Shown here piece after piece: positions 26,581 through 35,205 of a DNA stretch of 64,000 bases. Within the stretch, counting starts at the first letter, position 1. Each line of letters opens with the position of its first letter. This DNA comes from Scybalousia_A sp052170555 (lineage in GTDB: Bacteria; Bacteroidota; Bacteroidia; Bacteroidales; P3), in assembly GCA_052170555.1 (NCBI GenBank), contig JBQNAI010000006.1:58726-122725 (forward strand), read 5' to 3'. The notes under the pieces are model-generated. The model did not search any database and had not been told where the DNA came from. It worked only from the letters and a program-made list of their open reading frames with translations. The position numbers and the translations under genes were made by a program.

Positions 26581-27327
26581 ATGAGAAAGAAAAACGTTAA
26601 AAATAAAATAGTCATGGAAAGAAAAGATATCAAAATCCTGCGATTAATATTCGGCTTGTTTGTTTTATCATTACTTTTTTTACCTATACAAGGGATAAAT
26701 GCCCAAGATAATGGTAACGAATCCAATGCTATGGAACTGAAGACCTGGGAGGACGTAATAACTACTGATCTTGCTCCATCGGAATGGCATTGGAATAAAA
26801 GTAATTCTACACGTTTCGCAATAAGAGGAGATTTTGACGGTGATGGATTTGAAGAAAATTTGTATGAATCAGCGACTATGCTTTACAGTGACAATACTGA
26901 GTTAACACCTTTGCAGTTAGATGGAGATTTAGGAGTATATTTTTTAGTCAATGAGGGAGATATAGACGGAGATGGTACGGATGAAATCAGTTTTATGACG
27001 GTTTATCGTGACTATACTAATATCAATTATTTTCGCATTTATTCTTATACGGGCAATAGGTGGAAAGAAATTTTTTGTACTAAGACTCACGAATGGGACT
27101 GTCCCAATTATAATCCTACTAAACTAGAAGAAATGTTTGTACATACGTGGAAAAAAAAGAATAATTATGATAAAAATCGTGTCGTTCTCAAACATCATGA
27201 TGGAGTGGTAGATATGATATCTATCCATCCTAATGGACGTTATGCAATAGAACAAATAAAGATATTAAACAAAAGAGCAATAAAAAGAGAGTGGGGAACG
27301 ATAATACAACCTCGTACTGATTTGTAG
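26581..27327 (+). CDS. secreted protein with two DxDGDG repeats
   Basis: 248 residues (or 237 from the ATG at 26614). A hydrophobic segment, IFGLFVLSLLFLPIQGINAQ, forms a signal peptide after a basic N-terminus. Two acidic repeats, RGDFDGDGFEENLYE and EGDIDGDGTDEISFM, resemble FG-GAP/VCBS or dockerin-like calcium-binding motifs. Function unknown; it has no sorting domain at the C-terminus, so it is likely periplasmic. Confidence 0.65.
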   Translation: MRKKNVKNKIVMERKDIKILRLIFGLFVLSLLFLPIQGINAQDNGNESNAMELKTWEDVITTDLAPSEWHWNKSNSTRFAIRGDFDGDGFEENLYESATMLYSDNTELTPLQLDGDLGVYFLVNEGDIDGDGTDEISFMTVYRDYTNINYFRIYSYTGNRWKEIFCTKTHEWDCPNYNPTKLEEMFVHTWKKKNNYDKNRVVLKHHDGVVDMISIHPNGRYAIEQIKILNKRAIKREWGTIIQPRTDL

Positions 27328-27426
27328 TATTTCTTTAATTCACTTCAACTATGTATAAATAGTTGTTAATTAATGATTATTATCTTGTTTGGTTCTATAA
27401 TTTCTATTATAGAAATGGTGGGTTGA

Positions 27427-28707
27427 TTACTCAGCGACAATGACAAAATAATTCTTTTTACCTTTTTGAACAAGAATATATTTATTATTCAAAAGTGATT
27501 CGGAACTTGTTACATAAGTATCGCTAATCTTTTCTTTGTTTATTGATAAAGCATTACCTTTGAGTTCTCGTCTGACCTCGCTTTTTGAAGCTAAAATTTT
27601 AGTCTTTTCCGCCAATAAATCAATTATAGAGATTCCAGCCTCTATTTCGGATTTTGTTACACTGAATTGAGGAACTCCTTCAAAAACGCTTAAGAAGGTC
27701 ATCTCATCAAGTCTGCTTAAAGTTTCTTTTGTACCTTTCCCAAAAAGTATTTGCGAAGCCTCAGTTACTTTTTCGTAATCTTCCGTACTGTGCACACGAA
27801 CGGTTATATCTTTTGCCAAAGCTTTTTGGAGTATTCTTGCTTCTGGTTGTTTGTCATGTTCTCTTTCCAATGCTGTTATCTCTTCTTGAGTCATTAAAGT
27901 AAAGATTCTAATGAAACGTTTTGCGTCCTCATCGGATAGATTTAACCAAAACTGGTAGAAATGATAAGGAGTAGTTTTTTTTCTATCTAACCAAATATTA
28001 CCCTTTTCTGTCTTCCCGAATTTTTTTCCGTCAGCCTTTGTAATCAGTGGACAAGTTATGGCATATGCTTCTCCATTGATCATGCGTTTTATTAATTCTG
28101 CTCCTGTTGTTATATTACCCCATTGATCCGAACCGCCTAGTTGCAGATGGCAGTCGTAGTTTTGGTACAAATAAAAGTAATCATAACCTTGTAGTAATTG
28201 ATAGGAAAATTCTGTAAATGAAATACCTGTTTCTATCCTCTTTTTAACGCTATCTTTTGCCATCATATAATTGACAGTTATGTGCTTTCCTATTTCTCTT
28301 ATGAAATCTATGAATGACCATTCTTTTGTCCAATCATAATTATTAAGAATTTGGGCGTAATTTTTTGCAGATGCATCAAAATTTAAAAACTTTTCAACTT
28401 GTACTTTTATACATTGTAGATTGTGATTGATGATTTCAGGAGTTAAAAGGACTCGTTCCGAACTTTTAAAGGAAGGATCACCTATCATTCCCGTAGCCCC
28501 ACCAATCACTATCAATGGTCTATGACCACAAGCTTGAAAATGAGCCATTATCATTATACTTACTAAATGTCCTATGTGAAGAGAGTCGGCTGTGGGGTCT
28601 ATTCCTACATATGCCGTTTGCATTCCCTTTTTCAATTGTTCCTCTGTGCCCGTCATTATGCTATGGATCATACCTCTCCAACGCAATTCTTCTACAAAAT
28701 CTTTCAT
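27427..28707 (-). CDS. tyrS: tyrosyl-tRNA synthetase
   Basis: Charges tRNA-Tyr. 426 residues, class I synthetase. Tyrosine-binding YVGIDPTADSLHIGHL with the HIGH motif at residues 44-47, QLGGSDQWGNI, the KMSKS-equivalent KFGKT, and a C-terminal S4-like RNA-binding domain (LLAEKTKILASKSEVRRELKGNALSIN). It is a single-gene unit with its own promoter. Confidence 0.97.
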   Translation of the reverse strand: MKDFVEELRWRGMIHSIMTGTEEQLKKGMQTAYVGIDPTADSLHIGHLVSIMIMAHFQACGHRPLIVIGGATGMIGDPSFKSSERVLLTPEIINHNLQCIKVQVEKFLNFDASAKNYAQILNNYDWTKEWSFIDFIREIGKHITVNYMMAKDSVKKRIETGISFTEFSYQLLQGYDYFYLYQNYDCHLQLGGSDQWGNITTGAELIKRMINGEAYAITCPLITKADGKKFGKTEKGNIWLDRKKTTPYHFYQFWLNLSDEDAKRFIRIFTLMTQEEITALEREHDKQPEARILQKALAKDITVRVHSTEDYEKVTEASQILFGKGTKETLSRLDEMTFLSVFEGVPQFSVTKSEIEAGISIIDLLAEKTKILASKSEVRRELKGNALSINKEKISDTYVTSSESLLNNKYILVQKGKKNYFVIVAE

Positions 28708-28759
28708 TTATTTTACGATTATTTGAAAATTTATTTTTTACCTTCCAATCTAATTTTTG

Positions 28760-28791
28760 CAAAATTACGACATTTTCTTTAAGTCGCCAAT
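28760..28791 (-). promoter_or_regulatory. tyrS promoter
   Basis: Minus-strand TAATTTTG (28760-28767) with ATTG (28788-28791) at 20-base spacing. Leader about 48 bases. A plus-strand TATCTTTG box at 28823-28830 points into the gene-poor stretch to 29002, where only a 13-codon frame (from 28838) follows it. Confidence 0.6.
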
Positions 28792-29002
28792 ATAAAATCG
28801 TAGACAACTCTACTAGTTTTTTTATCTTTGCAATCATATGAATAAAATCAAATACTACATTTGTAATCTTTGTATTTGATCAACAAATATTAATATGCAT
28901 TATAGTTATTAACTTCGCAAGTTAACAATTTAGCGATTGGTATCATTGATTTGGATTATTTACAATAATTGCAGTGGATATTATATACTGAGGATTTAAT
29001 AT

Positions 29003-30049
29003 TTATGATTCTTTATCAAAATAAAATTTATAATATCTCAATCCCTTGTCTTCATCTTCGCCCATTTCCACCCGTTCTCTTTTACCATGAATATAAATTG
29101 TAAAGTTTTTATCAAGTTTTATTACGCTACGCAAATATCTTGAAGCTCGTTTTAGGGCCTCCTCATTTATAAGGAAATTATCCTGCAATTGCATTCCGTT
29201 TTCACTTTCATATTGCTGTTTAAATTTACGAAATTGTTCTCCGAAAGTGTCATCGCCAAAGACTTTCTCGGAATAGGTATTAGTGTTAAAGTTTTTATTT
29301 TCCTTAAAGAACTCTTGGTTGCGATTAAGTAAATCCGCTTGGTCTATACGCGTCATTTCATATTCCTGAGGTAAAAATTCGGTAACAAAATCCTTGCAAA
29401 TATTGAGCATATTATCTGTTTTAAAGTATGAATCTTGCCGTTGCATTAGATTAAGAAACTCATCTACCCAATAAACTGCCTCATTACCTCTACTTGTTTT
29501 GTCAATTATAGAAACAACATAACCATCGTCTTTTTCTTTATTGAATATTATACAACCTTTATCTAACTTATTAATATCTATTCCATCATCTGACTCTATT
29601 GAAAAGTCATCTCCTTGTGGATAAATTTTTAAATAGGTCTGTCTTGTCTCGCTTTTGAAAATTCCTACTGCATCTAAAATCTCCCCGTCTAGATAGCAAT
29701 TTTGCAAATAAGTAATATATAACTCTCCCGCTTTAATATTGGGATGCAAACTTACATCAAACAGATGTTTTGCCATATCACACGAAGCCAAATAAAGATT
29801 TTCTTGTGGATTGTCAAAAATTTTGCTGACTGCAATATAGATTTTATTATTATTTAGTCCCCTTTCATCTGAAAAAACATAATATTGGGAACCCTTAAAT
29901 GGAGACGTAAAATATTTTAGTAGCAGTCCGGAAATATCACTATTCAAAATATATGGTGCTTTACTTAAATGCAGACTCTCACCGTTTGCTTTATTACCTA
30001 CTCTATGTAGAACCAAACGTTCAAGAGAGGCATCGTCACATGTCATCAT
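29003..30049 (-). CDS. nucleoid-associated protein (NdpA/YejK-like)
   Basis: 348 residues, similar in layout to the 37-kDa nucleoid-associated protein family (PF04245). The N-terminus has LERLVLHRVGNKANGE, followed by LLKYFTSPFKGSQYYVFSDE and later SLHPNIKAGELYITYL. The C-terminal part ends with the IKLDKNFTIYIHG segment seen in this family. The proteins bind the nucleoid in E. coli; the role in Bacteroidota is not established. A -7 box (minus-strand TATATTTG, 30073-30080) lies 24 bases before the ATG. Confidence 0.82.
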   Translation of the reverse strand: MMTCDDASLERLVLHRVGNKANGESLHLSKAPYILNSDISGLLLKYFTSPFKGSQYYVFSDERGLNNNKIYIAVSKIFDNPQENLYLASCDMAKHLFDVSLHPNIKAGELYITYLQNCYLDGEILDAVGIFKSETRQTYLKIYPQGDDFSIESDDGIDINKLDKGCIIFNKEKDDGYVVSIIDKTSRGNEAVYWVDEFLNLMQRQDSYFKTDNMLNICKDFVTEFLPQEYEMTRIDQADLLNRNQEFFKENKNFNTNTYSEKVFGDDTFGEQFRKFKQQYESENGMQLQDNFLINEEALKRASRYLRSVIKLDKNFTIYIHGKRERVEMGEDEDKGLRYYKFYFDKES

Positions 30050-30124
30050 ATGTATAGAAAATTTTAGTAGTGCAAATATACGAAGAAATGTTGAATGTAG
30101 AATATTGTATGTAGAAAATTTTAT

Positions 30125-30132
30125 TAAATTTG
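30125..30132 (+). promoter_or_regulatory. -7 box upstream of the secreted hypothetical gene
   Basis: TAAATTTG, exact match, with ATTG at 30104-30107 (17-base spacing). Leader about 18 bases. It diverges from the -7 box of the nucleoid-associated gene at 30073-30080. Confidence 0.5.
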
Positions 30133-30154
30133 CACAATTAAAAATATTGAAATT

Positions 30155-30922
30155 ATGAAAAAATTATTTTTTATAATTATATGTTTTTTTCTATTTGACA
30201 ATATGTTTGCTCAGTTGCCGATAGAAGAAAATACATTGACTCAAGAAGAAATATGTTACGATAAAGGATGTAAGAAATTTGTGGAAGGATTATATCCTCA
30301 AGCATTATACTGGTTTGAAAAGGGAATAGAGCAGGGACCGATGTATGAAGAAAATTATTACGGTGCCACTACAATTTATTTTCTTTCCACTGAAATGGTT
30401 TGGGCTGTAATGTATGGGGAGTTATTTATGGTATTATCACAAAATGATTCCTTGAAAGAGAAAATATCGTGCAAATTGTTTGATGCTTATTTCAATGCTT
30501 TCATTTTGAATAAAGGAGCAGCAGTTGCGGATTTTAATAGTACAATAATAGTTTATAGTGATAGTTTTGAAAGGAGAAACAAATTTCCTGAAATTTTTGA
30601 TAGTTTTATGACAGAATCAGCAAGAGGTATACGATTTATAGATATTTCGGCATTGATTTCAATACGTATGCGATTATTGAATCTAATCAAAACAAAAGCT
30701 ACAGATTTTATGAATCCGTTGTTTGTATATTGGAATGAGATTATTTCCAAAGGGCATTGGCAAGCATATAACTACTGGCTCTTTGCGTACGGGAACCTCA
30801 ATGAAAGTACTAAATGGATAAAAGAAAACAAACAAAAATGGAATGCTTTTTTGTCCTGGAAAGATAAAAACCCGATTATTTTATCCAAAACGGATAGATT
30901 TTCTCGTTATTTGATGGAATAG
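30155..30922 (+). CDS. secreted TPR-like hypothetical protein
   Basis: 255 residues with signal peptide MKKLFFIIICFFLFDNMFAQ. A short repeat-like stretch, YDKGCKKFVEGLYPQALYWFEKGIEQGPMYEENYYG (about 36-71), looks like one or two TPR helices. The rest is Trp/Tyr-rich and helical with no known motif. Function unknown. It is a single-gene unit with a convergent neighbour. Confidence 0.65.
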   Translation: MKKLFFIIICFFLFDNMFAQLPIEENTLTQEEICYDKGCKKFVEGLYPQALYWFEKGIEQGPMYEENYYGATTIYFLSTEMVWAVMYGELFMVLSQNDSLKEKISCKLFDAYFNAFILNKGAAVADFNSTIIVYSDSFERRNKFPEIFDSFMTESARGIRFIDISALISIRMRLLNLIKTKATDFMNPLFVYWNEIISKGHWQAYNYWLFAYGNLNESTKWIKENKQKWNAFLSWKDKNPIILSKTDRFSRYLME

Positions 30923-30972
30923 GCAATATGGGTGTCTAATTATTTTATGATATTTGCTTGTTAAAAAAAATA

Positions 30973-31003
30973 ACTACCACAAAGATAATAACGTTGTGGT
31001 AGT
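30973..31003. terminator. terminator between converging genes
   Basis: ACTACCACAA (30973-30982) pairs with TTGTGGTAGT (30994-31003). On the minus strand the stem is followed by TATTTTTTTT, a strong U-tract that ends the YitT transcript; on the plus strand it is followed by ATTATTATAA. Confidence 0.75.
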
Positions 31004-31039
31004 ATTATTATAACCTACTGATGATTTAATTCGCTGTTT

Positions 31040-31801
31040 CTATTTTCTCCTGTTGTTTCTTTTTTTTACGGGAGGGACAATCATGTCAATAACTTTTCCT
31101 TCAATATAAACTAAGATAACAGAGTAAAGAGGAAAACGAAAGTCTTGATTTATGATAAAAGATGTTAAAGAAATCAGACCATCTACAATAATTACCATGG
31201 TGCCTAAGGATATTTTGGAGTACTTATGAACAATCATAGAAATGATATCACTACCTCCTGAGGTGGCTCCCGCTTTAAAAATTAGTCCTATGCCAAGACC
31301 ATAGACTACTCCTGCAACAACCGTATTAAGCATGTAATCTGGGAAGAAAAATCTACCCTCTCGACCTATTTCAATCATCATCCCCTCGTGTGGCATTGCT
31401 GAATTGGAATTCAATATCTCTCCAATGTGAAGGAAAGGGGCATATCCCCATGTCGTTTCCAGTATATAAGTGAATATATATCCTAAAAAAACTGATAAAA
31501 GAGTTTTAACACCAAACTTAGGTCCTAAAACAATGAGACCAAGTATCAATAAAGGTAAATCCAAACAGACGACGTAGAAAGAAAGTTTCCAAGGGAATAG
31601 AGCATTGAGTACATTAGATAAACCATATGTTCCTCCCGGTGCTAAATGATAAGGATTTGCAAACATAATATCTCCAAGTACAAAAATGAATGTACCTAAC
31701 ACAACCATACCATAGGACTTAAACCAGTCTTTTGAACCAAAACGTTCTTTTGAATCATTAAGTTGTGCAATCCAATTGTAAAACTTTGATGTTTTTTGCA
31801 T
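31040..31801 (-). CDS. YitT family membrane protein
   Basis: 253 residues from the ATG at 31801; an in-frame start at 31879 lies at the promoter and is excluded. About five to six hydrophobic segments. Family motifs include GTFIFVLGDIMFANPYHLAPGGTYGLSNVLN, GLGIGLIFKAGATSGGSDIISM and ISLGTMVIIVDGLI. It lacks the C-terminal DUF2179 domain of many YitT proteins. Transport of some solute is suspected for the family, but no substrate is known. Confidence 0.85.
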   Translation of the reverse strand: MQKTSKFYNWIAQLNDSKERFGSKDWFKSYGMVVLGTFIFVLGDIMFANPYHLAPGGTYGLSNVLNALFPWKLSFYVVCLDLPLLILGLIVLGPKFGVKTLLSVFLGYIFTYILETTWGYAPFLHIGEILNSNSAMPHEGMMIEIGREGRFFFPDYMLNTVVAGVVYGLGIGLIFKAGATSGGSDIISMIVHKYSKISLGTMVIIVDGLISLTSFIINQDFRFPLYSVILVYIEGKVIDMIVPPVKKRNNRRK

Positions 31802-31876
31802 AAAATTGTTATTATTTTGTGTTAATTGTTTCAAAACTAAAAAGATATATATAGATATCTTGTAAAAAAAGTTTTG

Positions 31877-31907
31877 CAAAGTTACAATTTATTTCATCTC
31901 TTGCAAA
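31877..31907 (-). promoter_or_regulatory. consensus promoter of the YitT gene
   Basis: Minus-strand TTTG (31904-31907), a 19-base spacer, then TAACTTTG (31877-31884): an exact match to the Bacteroidota promoter consensus. Leader about 71 bases, which also rules out the upstream start codon. Confidence 0.8.
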
Positions 31908-31956
31908 ATTAAAAATAAAAAATTTTTTGTTTGGAGTAAACAAGGTGACATTTCGG

Positions 31957-32002
31957 AAAACTAAAGTCCCACATCAATATATTGATGTGGGACTTTAGTT
32001 TT
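31957..32002. repeat. perfect 46-bp palindrome (repeat copy E)
   Basis: A perfect inverted repeat of 23 + 23 bases with no spacer; arms contain ACTAAAGTCCCACATCAATA and its complement. It shares the GTGGGACTTTA module with copies B and D and is followed by ten T residues on the plus strand. It lies 327 bases beyond the mnmG stop and 155 bases upstream of the YitT start, so it is not an ordinary terminator of either. Nothing else was found in 32003-32329. Confidence 0.7.
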
Positions 32003-32329
32003 TTTTTTACGGAACTTTAATTTTTCTTATATAAGATATATGGAGACAGATAAAGTTGATAACCGTTCCTTATTGAGGCTCTTTTAATGCTATTTAAATT
32101 TGAATATAGAACACATAAGATTATTTAATTAAAAAATTAACTCCAAGCAGATTATTTCATTGGATATTTGTTAAATATTTAAATATGAAATAATAATTCA
32201 TAAATTGACTTGTAAATAGAGTGCAGTTTAGTTATTATTTTTTTCAATGATTATTATAAATAACTAAAAATCTTTTTTAATTGTTATTTTTACTTATTCC
32301 TTACGAAATCAGTAGTTACTTTTTTGTCG

Positions 32330-34207
32330 TTATTTAGAAATAAATAGAACAAGTACTGCAATATCTGAGGGAGATACACCACTGATACGTGAGGCTTGCC
32401 CAATAGTATGAGGTCTTACTTTAGACAGTTTTTCTCTTGCCTCAAAGGATAGTGATTTTAATGATTGGTAATCGAAGTCATCTTTGATTATTAGCGATTC
32501 GTACTTATTAATTCTATCTACTGTTTCCTGTTCTTTTAGTATATAATTCTCGTATTTAACATTGGTTTGAACAAGTTGTAATATTTCTTTTCTTTTATTT
32601 GCCGGTATTTTGTTAACCTTACTTTGTAATTCGTCTATACAAGAGATTAAATGATTCAATTCTACTTGCGGTCTAAGTAATAAAGAAGATATTTTGGTAG
32701 GTTGAGATATGGTTGGAGTATCTAGTGACTTGAGAGTATCATTTATGTCAATTGGATTTGCATTTGTTGATTTAATATAAGTTATAATATTATTTTTCAT
32801 TTTAAGTTTCCTATCCAAGTTTTTCATTCTTTGATTGGTTATCAAATGCAGAGCAAAGGCTTTGGGAGTTAGTCGTTCGTCTGCATTGTCTTGTCGCAAC
32901 AAAATACGGTATTCCGCCCTTGAAGTAAACATCCTATATGGTTCATCCACACCTTTTGTAACCAGATCATCAATAAGAACACCTATGTATGCTTCGCTGC
33001 GTTTTAGTACAAGAGTTTCAAGATTCTTTATATTTTGATTGGCATTTATTCCTGCGATCAAACCTTGTGCTGCTGCTTCTTCATAACCCGTTGTTCCGTT
33101 TATCTGACCTGCAAAAAATAAGTTGTTTATTGACTTTGTTTCAAGTGTGTTTTTGAGTTGGGTAGGAGGGAAGTAGTCGTACTCTATTGCATATCCTGGT
33201 TTTTCTATTGCTGCTTTCTCAAATCCTTTAATATGATGAAGTGCTTCAAACTGCACATCTAATGGTAGAGATGATGAAAAACCATTGACATACCATAGAT
33301 TAGTATAATTACTTTCAGGCTCAATGAACAATTGGTGGTGATCCTTATCTGCAAATCGTTCAATTTTGTCTTCTATGGATGGGCAATATCTAGGACCTCT
33401 CCCTTGGATACGCCCTTGAAACATAGGAGAGGCGTAGAATCCGCTCCTAAGAATATCATGCACTTCTGAATTTGTATTAGCAATGAAACACGAACGCTGA
33501 ATTAAGGTCTTCTTACTCCTGAATAAAAAAGAAAATTGTCCGTGTTGTTCATCACCTTTTTGTTCTGTCAGTTTTGTAAAATCAATTGTTCGCCCATCTA
33601 CTCTCATCGGTGTTCCTGTTTTTAGTTTTGCACAGATAAACCCCAATCGTTGCAAATTTTTAGAAAGACTATCACTGTTGATTTCACCTATTCTACCACC
33701 TGAAAAATTAGTTTGTCCGATATGTATTTTGCCACTAAGAAATGTCCCATTAGTTAGAATAATAGCATTTGCTTTTATGGATATTCCAAGCTTGGTTTTA
33801 ACTCCTGTTACCCTATGATTGCTTATTGTTATATTTGTAATTTCATCTTGCCAAAGAAATAGATTGTCTGTTTGTTCAAGTTTGCGTCTCCACCCAATAG
33901 GAAAGGAAATATTATCCACTTGTGCTCGTGGAGAATGCATAGCTGGACCTTTTGAGGCGTTGAGCATACGAAATTGTATGGTATTTTTATCAGTGTTGAT
34001 AGCAGAATAACCTCCTAAGGCATCAATCTCTCTAACTATTTGACCTTTAGCTACTCCTCCCATAGCTGGATTGCAGGATAATTGAGCAATATTATTTAGA
34101 TTTTGGGTAATTAGTAGAGTACGATTTCCCAAATTGGCAGATACCAAAGCTGCTTCACATCCGGCATGTCCACCACCAACAACTATTATATCAAACTTTG
34201 AAAACAT
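32330..34207 (-). CDS. mnmG: tRNA uridine 5-carboxymethylaminomethyl synthesis enzyme MnmG
   Basis: FAD-dependent enzyme that, with MnmE, modifies U34 of tRNAs reading two-codon boxes. 625 residues. N-terminal dinucleotide-binding motif VVGGGHAGCEAA, QLSCNPAMGGVAKGQIVREIDALGG, the TGTPMRVDG region, then GQINGTTGYEEAAAQGLIAGINA and a C-terminal helical domain ending VRPHTIGQASRISGVSPSDIAVL. mnmE is not in the window. It follows ybeY by 128 bases. Confidence 0.97.
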   Translation of the reverse strand: MFSKFDIIVVGGGHAGCEAALVSANLGNRTLLITQNLNNIAQLSCNPAMGGVAKGQIVREIDALGGYSAINTDKNTIQFRMLNASKGPAMHSPRAQVDNISFPIGWRRKLEQTDNLFLWQDEITNITISNHRVTGVKTKLGISIKANAIILTNGTFLSGKIHIGQTNFSGGRIGEINSDSLSKNLQRLGFICAKLKTGTPMRVDGRTIDFTKLTEQKGDEQHGQFSFLFRSKKTLIQRSCFIANTNSEVHDILRSGFYASPMFQGRIQGRGPRYCPSIEDKIERFADKDHHQLFIEPESNYTNLWYVNGFSSSLPLDVQFEALHHIKGFEKAAIEKPGYAIEYDYFPPTQLKNTLETKSINNLFFAGQINGTTGYEEAAAQGLIAGINANQNIKNLETLVLKRSEAYIGVLIDDLVTKGVDEPYRMFTSRAEYRILLRQDNADERLTPKAFALHLITNQRMKNLDRKLKMKNNIITYIKSTNANPIDINDTLKSLDTPTISQPTKISSLLLRPQVELNHLISCIDELQSKVNKIPANKRKEILQLVQTNVKYENYILKEQETVDRINKYESLIIKDDFDYQSLKSLSFEAREKLSKVRPHTIGQASRISGVSPSDIAVLVLFISK

Positions 34208-34335
34208 TTTCTATTCTAATAATTTTGAAAAATTGATTTTTAAATGTCAGCAAATTAGAGTGAAATTTTGAAAAATTAAAGTTAGGTTTTGAAAAAATCT
34301 TTTTTTGAAGTAATAAATTGAAGCGTCAGATAAAA

Positions 34336-34752
34336 TTATTTATAAAATAAGGCAAGAGCTTCGTTTTCCTTTTGACGCATAGTTTGTTCTTCCTTTTGGG
34401 AATGATCTTTAAAACCCAAGAGGTGAAGTATGCCATGAATCATTACACGATGCAATTCATTATCAAAACTTGTATTAAACTCTTGAGCATTCTCCTTAAC
34501 ACGTTCTACAGATATAAAGATATCGCCATTGATAATCTCTTTTTCTGCGTAATCGAAGGTAATAATATCGGTGTAATAGTCATGATTGAGGTATTGTTGA
34601 TTTACGACTAAAATATTTTTGTCATCAGTGAAAATATATGATATATTACCACATTTTTTTTTGTGATTGGTTATGATTTGTTTTATCCACGCCTTTGTTC
34701 TAAGGCGATTGTTGAAAACAAAAGACTTTTCAATAGAAAAATGTATAGCCAT
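34336..34752 (-). CDS. ybeY: endoribonuclease YbeY
   Basis: Metal-dependent endoribonuclease used in 16S rRNA 3'-end maturation and ribosome quality control. 138 residues. The zinc triad is His106, His110 and His116 in HGILHLLGFKDH. The upstream YTDIITFDYAEKEIINGDIFIS stretch is typical. It lies eight bases after the preceding hypothetical gene. Confidence 0.95.
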   Translation of the reverse strand: MAIHFSIEKSFVFNNRLRTKAWIKQIITNHKKKCGNISYIFTDDKNILVVNQQYLNHDYYTDIITFDYAEKEIINGDIFISVERVKENAQEFNTSFDNELHRVMIHGILHLLGFKDHSQKEEQTMRQKENEALALFYK

Positions 34753-34760
34753 AATCTAAT

Positions 34761-35183
34761 CTATTGCAAAATTTTTACCTTGCGAAACGAATATGCTTTA
34801 ATCTTTTCTTTCCTACTTACAGAAAGTTCCTCTTCTATTCCATCAATTGAGAAAAACAATTTCATTATCTTGCCGTCTTGTGAAATATCTATTGAATTAG
34901 CAAGGTGTTTAATAAGAAATAGAGCATCAAAGTTTTGATTTTTCGTATCAGAAAAGCTGATTTGAGAGAATAAATCACTATTTACTTCTATAGAAAAACA
35001 AATACCATCCTTGTAATGCGAAAATGATAGTATGATATCCTGATTTACAATATTTAATACGCTCTCTATTGCAATATGTATAGCACCTGCATAACTGTAA
35101 AGACGATACTTTTCATAGATAGGTTCCATGAAACTTTCGAATTTAGATATTTGTCCATTAGTAATGTATATCTTCTCCATCAT
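34761..35183 (-). CDS. hypothetical protein, possible GHKL ATPase-like domain
   Basis: 140 residues from ATG at 35183 (Met-Met start). An in-frame TTG at 35225 would overlap the DUF4175 gene and is less likely. The stretch YSYAGAIHIAIESVLNIVNQDI resembles the N-box of anti-sigma-factor serine kinases and related GHKL ATPases, but the later glycine-rich motifs are not visible, so this is a loose resemblance. It sits between DUF4175 and ybeY in a tight operon. Function unknown. Confidence 0.6.
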   Translation of the reverse strand: MMEKIYITNGQISKFESFMEPIYEKYRLYSYAGAIHIAIESVLNIVNQDIILSFSHYKDGICFSIEVNSDLFSQISFSDTKNQNFDALFLIKHLANSIDISQDGKIMKLFFSIDGIEEELSVSRKEKIKAYSFRKVKILQ

Positions 35184-35205
35184 TCTTTTAATTATTCTAT
35201 TGATT

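Noticed and set aside
31957..32002. 46-bp palindrome as the mnmG terminator
   Set aside because: It lies more than 300 bases after the mnmG stop and has no T-tract on the minus strand; it fits the repeat family better.
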